Notes under the pieces: generated by a model | The model's input: only the letters and a program-made list of their open reading frames with translations | Database searches by the model: none | What the model was told of the DNA's origin: nothing | NCBI GenBank assembly: GCA_028023455.1 | Contig: JAQFVV010013327.1 | Location: 62,001 to 126,000 of the forward strand | Length of the DNA: 64,000 bases | Source of the DNA: Epiperipatus broadwayi | Taxonomy: Eukaryota > Onychophora > Udeonychophora > Euonychophora > Peripatidae | Reading direction: 5' to 3' | Made by a program: the position numbers and the translations under genes | In this document: in pieces, positions 58,221 through 64,000 of the stretch | Layout: every line of letters begins with the position of its first letter | Position numbering within the stretch: position 1 is the first letter of the stretch

Positions 58221-59644
58221 TTATTCTGAATCATAACTGCAACCTGTTTTGGGAGACTGAGGATCATGATCAGTTCTCCTATAGTCCTCTTTTGTATTAT
58301 GAGGTGACATACTTCTGGATCGTCTCTTTGTTGAAAATTCATCATGTTTAACATTACTGTGATGTCTTGCTTCTTCACTTCTGTATTTTCTTTGGAGATC
58401 ATTGTTACTGTTTGATCTTCTAATTATACGCATCCTATATGGACCATGAACACCATCTGTGAATTTTCTCTTTTTCCTCTTCCATGGTGGTACTTCATTT
58501 TTACATAAAAGTTTCCTTTTAAATGGTTCTTCTGCCATAGTAATTATTTTTTTGGTATTTGCAAAGGTTTCTTGTTGTTTAATTTCTTTCACACTGATAA
58601 ATCCCGAGTTTTCAGATTCCTTTTTGGCGTCTTTTCCTGCGTAAGCAATTATATTTTCAATAACTGTCTTTATATATTTTTTTTTATACTCAATTTTTGA
58701 TTTGAGTTTATTAAGCTTTTGTTTATAATTTTTATATATGGCTGAGGACTAACACACTTTTCTTTCCATTTTATGGTTTCTTTCTCTATCTCTGTTACTA
58801 TTTCATAGCATATATCAGACAATTTTTCTGAAACATTTTCTTCTATATTGGACAGTTCCTTAGTTATATGAGAATTAAGTTTTTGATTATGTTCATTTTC
58901 ATGTTTTTCATCTTCTTGAAGATTAGAAGATTTTAATTTTGCTTTATTAGATTCATTTTCATCCATTTGAAACTCTTTTACTGTATTTGATACAATTTCA
59001 TTCTCAGCTTCTGTATATACTGTTTCTTTATTTTCAATTTTAGAGGTACATTCCACAATCAGAAGTTTTCCTGAAGGTAGACTGACAATTTCAATATCAC
59101 TCTTTGTAATTTCAATTTCTTCCTTTTTGACAATCTCAAATTTTGCTTCGTCAGTAATAGGATATTCAATTTGTGATTCCTTTAAAATATCTTTGGTTGG
59201 AAATTCTGAAGTTTTCTCCTTATCCAATTTTTTAGGTTGAATTATTTCCTTTATCAACTGGTTTAACTTTTCATTCTGATTTTTGAATACTTCTTTAATT
59301 CGTTTTTCTATTCTTTGGTTTACTTCTATTGCTTGCTTGTTATATTCTTCTCTTTGTTCATCCCATTTTCGGTTATCTTCTTCTCTTTGTTTATCCCATT
59401 TTTGGTTATATTCTTCTCTTTGTTTGATATCTTCTTCTCTTTGTTTATCCCATTTTCGGTTATCTTCTTCTCTTTGTTTATCCCATTTTTGGTTATATTC
59501 TTCTCTTTGTTTGATATCTTCTTCTCTTTGTTTATCCCATTTTCGGTTATCTTCTTCTCTTTGTTTATCCCATTTTTGGTTATATTCTTCTCTTTGTTTG
59601 ATATCTTCTTCTCTTTGTTTACCATTTCTCCTTTGTTCTCTGAA
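58221..59644 (-). CDS. Gag-like coiled-coil protein of the LTR element, with a frame change
   Basis: Minus strand. The first frame is open from a TGA at 59,645-59,647 down to a stop at 58,670-58,672, about 325 codons. It begins with repeats of 'KWDKQREEDNRKWDKQREED' type wording, alternating with 'IKQREEYNQ' (59,340-59,625). A basic helix and a long acidic region (KFEIVKKEEIEITKSDIEIV and others) follow. The second frame (to 58,221) overlaps it across an A9 run (58,677-58,685) and is basic, with RS/KR-rich end wording such as 'STKRRSRSMSPHNTKEDYRR', suited to binding nucleic acid. Charged coiled coil, then acidic, then basic tail suits a Gag, which would package element RNA. No CCHC knuckle is seen. 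No clear ATG opens the first frame: an ATG upstream (about 59,675, in 'ATGGTGTGG') is cut off by the TGA. Confidence 0.65.
59340..59625 (-). repeat. Coding tandem repeat in the gag-like gene
   Basis: Three ~87-bp units, each encoding two WDKQREE-type heptads plus a shorter KQREE unit. The period stays in frame, so expansion preserved the coiled coil. The same DNA also gives long open frames in both other minus frames and on the plus strand; these are side effects of the repeat. Confidence 0.9.
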
Positions 59645-59819
59645 TCAGTAAGCTTCTCTCTCCATCCACACCATGACTTTACTTCATCTTCTTTGAAATG
59701 CCTGTTTCATTCTTTATGCCATTCATTTTTGTTTTGTTTTTCTTTTAAACTTTTATTTTTTTAACCTTCCTGAACAAATTACATCACTACATCATATGCA
59801 CTGTTCATATCACAGAATC
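59645..59819 (-). other. Upstream part of the gag-like region
   Basis: Pyrimidine-rich on the plus strand. Alternative minus-strand frames continue the charged wording, so the true start of the gag-like gene probably lies here, displaced by one small change. Confidence 0.35.
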
Positions 59820-60036
59820 GTGATCTGCTTATACCTATGAGTAGGCTAGCTAGATCGGACCTCACAATAGGGTGGCAAATTAACCGGCCCATGCCAGATA
59901 AGGCCTCACACTAAGGTGACAATGTAATAGGTGCCTATGGTTAGGCTAGCTGGATAAAGCCTCACAGTTGAAAGACAAATGTAACCGGAGCCTATAGGTA
60001 GGTTAGCCAGGTAAAGCCTCACAGTTGGATGACAAA
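59820..60036 (-). repeat. Leader tandem repeats next to the 5' LTR
   Basis: About 3-4 units of ~60 bp with 'ggttaggctagctgg', 'taaagcctcacagttg' and 'gacaaatgtaaccgga'. The last word continues into the LTR edge (TGTAACCGG), so the LTR terminus itself has been reiterated into the leader. A primer-binding site starting TGG is not at the expected position; the nearest TGG, in the minus-strand word TGGCTAACCTACC, lies about 25 bp inside. Confidence 0.75.
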
Positions 60037-62348
60037 TGTAACCGGACCGCCATACAACCGTTTTATTACGTCAGTTGTAACAATTTTCTGATGAGCATGC
60101 TGCAGGAAGGAACTATCAATTGATATTCTTAATGCAGATGTTAATGCCCCCCTACAACAATATTTCCTGCTCATCAGAGGATGTAGTACATAGAGACTGG
60201 AAACATCTAAATATTTCTGTGTTTGGTTTCCCAAAGAGCGCCATTAGAGTTCCATCTCACTACAACCTGACTGGCCTAGGTCAAGTTATGTCAGACGTAG
60301 CTCAGAGAACATGAGATTCTCATGAACCAGTGCTATAATTGGTGAGAGATGTGATAAATAAACAAAACTGGACAACTGGATAACCAATTTAATTTTAGTA
60401 ACAAAAAAAAAATTATTAAATAACAATTAATTTGCAATTTCAACAATAGTTCATTAATTCCTCTATGAGAAGAAGCTTGGAAATATTCTAATTCAATAAT
60501 AGTTCATCTTGAATTCATTTATGGGAAGAAGCTTGTGAATATTCTAATTCAACAATAGTTCATTAATTCCTTTATGAGAAGAAGCTTGGAAATATTCTAA
60601 TTCAATAATAGTTCATTTTGAATGTATTTATAGGAAGAAGCTTGTGAATATTCTAATTCAACAATAGTTCATTAATTCATTTATGAGAAGAAGCTTGGAC
60701 ACATCCTACTTCAACAATAGTTCATTTTTGTATTCCTTTATGAGAAGAAGCTTGGAAATATTCCAATTCAACAATAGTTTGTTTTTGTATTCCTTTATGA
60801 GAAGAAGCTTAGAAGCAGTCAAGCATTTATGGTTTATACAATAATTCATTTTGTTCATTTAAGAGAAGAACCTTAGAAGCAGTCAAGCATTTATGGTTTA
60901 TACAATAATTCATTTTGAAGCAGTCAAGCACTTATGGTTTATACAATAATTCATTTTGAAGCAGTCAAGCACTTATGGTTTATACAATAATTCATTTTGT
61001 TCATTTAAGAGAAGAACCTTAGAAGCAGTCAAGCATTTATGGTTTATACAGCATTTCATCATTTTATGAATTATTACTGATTGGTAGATATTTGAACTCA
61101 ACAATTCTTGGTTTGTAGAGCATTTATCATTTGATAATTGAGGCATTTATAATTTAGCCAAATATAGAAGTATGTTCTTACACATAAACTCTGTTGCATT
61201 ACCCAGATAGAAGTAATATGCAATTAAAGCATTTCTAATTCATATAGTAAATACGTTCAAATATTTTTATAAATAAATTTGCGTGTAGCTATTTCATAAC
61301 TTCACTTTATAACGTATGATAAAGACGTTTTAACATTTTATAAAACAAATTCTATGTAATTATTTCATAATGTCACTTTATAACGTATGATAAAGATGTT
61401 TTCATATTTTACAAAAAACAAATTCTATGTAATTATTTCATAATGTCACTTTATAACATATGATAAAGATGTTTTAATATTTTATAAAACACATTCTATG
61501 TAATTATTTCATAATGTCACTTTATAACGTATGATAAAGATGTTTTCATATTTTACAAAAAACAAATTCTATGTAATTATTTCATAACTTCATTTTATAA
61601 TGTATGATAAACGTGTTCTAATATTTTACAAAACAAATTCTATGTAGTTATTTCATAACTTCATTTTATAACGTATGATAAAGATGTTTTAATATTTTAT
61701 AAAATAAATTCTATGTAATTATTTCATAACTTCACTTTATAACGTAAGATAAAGATGTTTTACTATTCTTATAACACAATTACCTTCCAGTTTTACAATC
61801 CAGTTTATTCATAAAGAAGGCGGGTTATTTCATTTATGGAGAGTCATGGCATAGCGTGGAGAGAACGAAGCCGCTAAATTACCCCATTATTATCATAATT
61901 CCTCTAGCAAAGGTTTCTTTTTCCATTTTAACGTTCCGTTAAAATTATATTTTAACGTGTCAAAAAAATTAAGTAATACACTTTTTTTTAAAACAAAAAA
62001 TTTAATATGTTCTGCCTCTCTGTGTAAGACGAGAGAGAGAAAAAAAAGTTCTTTTCTTCCGACAACGTGTCTAATTTGAATACTGCCTCAGTTTAACTCA
62101 AGTATCTTTTCTTTTTTTCTTTTTAATGATTGGATAATTAATTTCTTTTCCTTTTTTTATTGAGACACATAAAAAAAAATAAGATAACTTAACATTTTAT
62201 TTAAATCCATCAATCACAAAATTAAAAATATGATTTTTTTAAACAAATCAAAATTTATTGCGTTCCCAATTAGACTGAATCACGCTAGACGTTTTTAAAT
62301 GGGGGGGGTCTTTTGAATATTTATATGAGGAACAGAATATCTGTTTCA
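60037..62348 (-). repeat. 5' LTR (right copy)
   Basis: 2,312 bp, the same order of parts as the left LTR but with seven instead of nine ~73-bp units (61,290-61,760) and a shorter G-run. A handful of substitutions separate the copies (for example gacata/gacgta near 55,435 and 60,298). In the minus orientation this copy would hold the promoter; no TATA box can be singled out in such AT-rich DNA. Confidence 0.88.
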
Positions 62349-62372
62349 ATATATATATATATATATATGTCA

Positions 62373-62455
<83 letters not shown>
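62349..62455. repeat. TA tract followed by TTA array
   Basis: (AT)n from 62,349 to about 62,368, then (TTA)n from 62,376 to 62,455. The LTR element is inserted at the TA side, so its target was a TA microsatellite. Confidence 0.95.
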
Positions 62456-62639
62456 TGCGGGATATCCATGTAGTGAAAAAGCTAAATGAGGATGTTTCAG
62501 TACAATATCAATTACTTTCCTCAGAGTGCCTTCTCTCTCAAATCATAAGAATGCTTGTGAGATTTAAAATCGTTTTTATCATTTTCTTTCTCCTTACATT
62601 TAAACTCTATTGGTTGAGGAGTTTTAAATTTTATTTTCT
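62456..62639. other. 3' flank of PLE copy E
   Basis: Probably the 3' end of the PLE that follows. The minus strand keeps a charged frame here, but it cannot be aligned. Confidence 0.4.
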
Positions 62640-62649
62640 CTTCCAATAG

Positions 62650-62961
62650 CATCTTCCAAATATTATTAATCTTCTTTAATTCACACCTTTCATTTACGTT
62701 GTTGGGCCTTTTGAAAGTCTCTATAGCTTATCTAGCAACCTCTGGTCATATTGTTCAATTTTTGCTAAAATATGTGTTTTTTTCTAAATCAATATCATGA
62801 TTAGTTAATTTTACATAAGAATGAATACCTGATGAATTGGATTGTTCTCTGACTGCCAGAATTATTTCTACTTTTCTAATATTTATTCTACGATTAGTCT
62901 GTTCAATATATGTATGTGAACAGACCCTACATGGAATTTCATATACACCATGACACTCCAA
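62650..62961 (-). pseudogene. GIY-YIG endonuclease of PLE copy E
   Basis: The frame at 62,755-62,961 begins 'ECHGVYEIPCRVCSHTYIEQ': GVY fits GIY and CxxC is present, but the YIG glycine is Glu here (YIE), a damaging change. 'TNRRINIRKVE' supplies the conserved Arg, and 'NSSGIHSYVKLTNHDIDLE' the block near the H/E residues. A stop follows at 62,755, and the tail with 'NNVNERCELKKINNIWKMLL' is readable in another frame to about 62,640. Confidence 0.85.
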
Positions 62962-63066
62962 AGCAATTTTATCTTTAGGAAGTGGAAATATTTCACTAAT
63001 TTTTTTTAAAAGTAGTGTAAACTTTGTGAATATTATTATTCTTTAAAATGTTACAAATTTTATCAG

Positions 63067-64000
63067 TTACTCCTTGTATAAATGGCAAAATTGTCTTAAT
63101 TTTTGATTTATCAAAATCTTTTTCCTTTTTTTATATGTATAAGCCCTATTAATAATATTGTAATTAAAACCATTATCAAGAAGCATTTTATTAGCAGCAG
63201 AAAGGTTCCTGTAAAAATGGCTATCATCAGAAAGTCTCTTTGTTCTATCCAATAATGTCATTGCCACTGAAAATAGTTTGTAAGGATGGTGATGAGAAGA
63301 AAACTGCAAATATCTTCCAGTGTGTGTTGGTTTTTCTTATATATACCATGGGATAAAGAAACTTCTTTCTTTCTTTTTTTCAATCAAAACATCTGAAAAA
63401 GGTAATTGATTATTATTTTCTATTTCCATAGTAAATTTAATATTGTTGTGAAAAAAGTTTAAAAAATTAAAAAAGGCATCAAGAGCATGCTTACCTTGAG
63501 GCCAAATAACAAAGGTATCATCAATACACCTCAGCCATATAGATGGATTTTTAACTGCTGAAGTCAAAATTTTATTTTCCACATCCTCCAAAAAATAGAA
63601 GCTAATGCTGGACAAATTGGCGAACCCATAGCTAGACCTGATGTTTATTTATACATCCACCCATTAAATACATAAACGTATTGTGAAACAATGTCAAAAC
63701 TTACCAAAATATCATTCTTAGTCAATTTAATATCCCAGATAAGCTCAAAAAATGATTTGCATCTTTAACATATGATGACATCACTGTTAAATGCTGCTGT
63801 AAAAAAAATGTAAAAAACCCAGCTAGTGTCTGTGTAGGTGAACCAACTACACTTACTATCGGTCTCAATGGAATATCTGGCTTATGAACTTTTGGTAAAC
63901 TATATAATTTTGGATAAGAAGTAGATTTTTCCCTGAGAGTAAGCTGGTTCTTTGTTTCTAAATCTAGATCAGTAGAATAAATTAATGCTTTCGTTTTCTT
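63067..64000 (-). pseudogene. Reverse transcriptase of PLE copy E
   Basis: From the window edge: 'YSLPKVHKPDIPLRPIVS' and 'VGSPTQTLAGFFTFFLQQHL' (63,700-64,000), then a damaged part. Next come 'SSISFYFLEDVE', the catalytic block as 'WLRCIDDTFVIWPQGKHALD' (YVDD changed to CIDD), 'NIKFTMEIENNNQLPFSDVL' (63,337-63,615), and 'GRYLQFSSHHHPYKLFSVAM' with 'NLSAANKMLLDNGFNYNIIN' (63,067-63,309). At least three frame changes are needed. The N-terminus lies outside the window. Confidence 0.88.

Larger units (their letters stand above)
55174..62348 (-). mobile_element. Non-autonomous LTR retrotransposon with giant LTRs
   Basis: Direct repeats of 2,462 bp (55,174-57,635) and 2,312 bp (60,037-62,348) both start TGTAACCGG and end CTGTTTCA, so the TG...CA rule is met. 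The base string ATAT stands just before the left copy and just after the right copy, consistent with a 4-bp target duplication. The interior (57,636-60,036, 2,401 bp) encodes a gag-like coiled-coil protein on the minus strand. No protease, RT or integrase is present. A purine-rich ggtgaggggtaa precedes the minus-strand 3' LTR, supporting minus orientation. The LTRs are almost identical apart from repeat-number changes, so the insertion looks recent. It must depend on another element for RT and integration. Confidence 0.88.
62640..64000 (-). mobile_element. Penelope-like element, copy E, runs off the window
   Basis: Minus strand. RT motifs start at the window end (64,000) with 'YSLPKVHKPDIPLRPIVS'. 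The palm follows, then 'GRYLQFSSHH', a linker, a GIY-YIG domain and a C-terminal tail with 'AIETFKRPNNVNERC', the 'reAIEI.k.p.NfN...' wording of arthropod PLE endonucleases. It belongs to a lineage distinct from copies A-D. Its RT is close to those often found in arthropod genomes. Confidence 0.9.

Noticed and set aside
59315-59764. Plus-strand frames rich in Ser/Leu/Phe and a minus-strand Lys/Asn/Ile frame
   Set aside because: They are shadows of the coding tandem repeat; the WDKQREE frame fits a coiled coil and continues into the rest of the gag-like gene.
1-64000. CRISPR arrays, bacterial operons, ribosome binding sites
   Set aside because: The window is eukaryotic and repeat-dominated; no spaced identical repeats of CRISPR type and no bacterial gene organisation are present.

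Overview
This window is eukaryotic, very AT-rich and gene-poor. It looks like a repeat-dominated stretch of an invertebrate animal genome. I found no host exon, tRNA, rRNA or CRISPR array that I would defend. Every recognisable coding stretch is a retroelement, and nearly all carry stop codons or frameshifts. The gypsy polyprotein (RNase H and integrase wording) and the RT/GIY-YIG Penelope-like elements (PLEs) look most like those of arthropods. The species cannot be fixed from sequence alone, and a mollusc or other invertebrate remains possible.

Layout: 1-2.9 kb, unrecognised AT-rich DNA. 2.97-4.86 kb, a dispersed repeat that recurs inverted at 29.5-31.4 kb. 4.88-7.37 kb, an inverted repeat carrying hammerhead-like cores and a tandem/inverted repeat cluster. 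7.4-8.6 kb, PLE copy A (minus) ending in double TA hairpins. 11.7-12.3 kb, two PLE fragments of opposite strand joined head to head (includes copy B). 12.35-12.66 kb, TA and TTA microsatellites. 12.66-17.28 kb, a dead Ty3/gypsy gag-pol. 17.3-25.5 kb, unrecognised. 25.5-26.9 kb, a third PLE (copy D, plus) with a hammerhead-like 3' motif. 28.4-28.7 kb, a promoter-like segment. 35.0-36.5 kb, an RTE-like LINE (minus) bounded by TA tracts. 40.2-42.8 kb, a gag-like coiled-coil gene between 170-bp direct repeats. 42.8-43.7 kb, PLE copy C (minus). 44.2-45.1 kb, a foldback repeat cluster. 45.9-47.9 kb, a degenerate LINE. 48.15-48.56 kb, a second RTE fragment. 48.6-55.2 kb, mostly unrecognised. 55.17-62.35 kb, a complete-boundary LTR element. 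62.6-64.0 kb, PLE copy E (minus), running off the window end.

The most notable object is the 7.2-kb element at 55,174-62,348. It has 2.3-2.5 kb LTRs with TG...CA ends and a 4-bp ATAT target duplication. Its 2.4-kb interior encodes only a coiled-coil gag-like protein on the minus strand, and I see no pol. It looks like a young non-autonomous retrotransposon. The locus at 40.2-42.8 kb has a similar layout: a heptad-repeat gag-like gene between direct repeats. A second theme is that retroelement ends and truncation points repeatedly fall on (TA)n tracts whose flanks are inverted copies of the element end, forming long hairpins.
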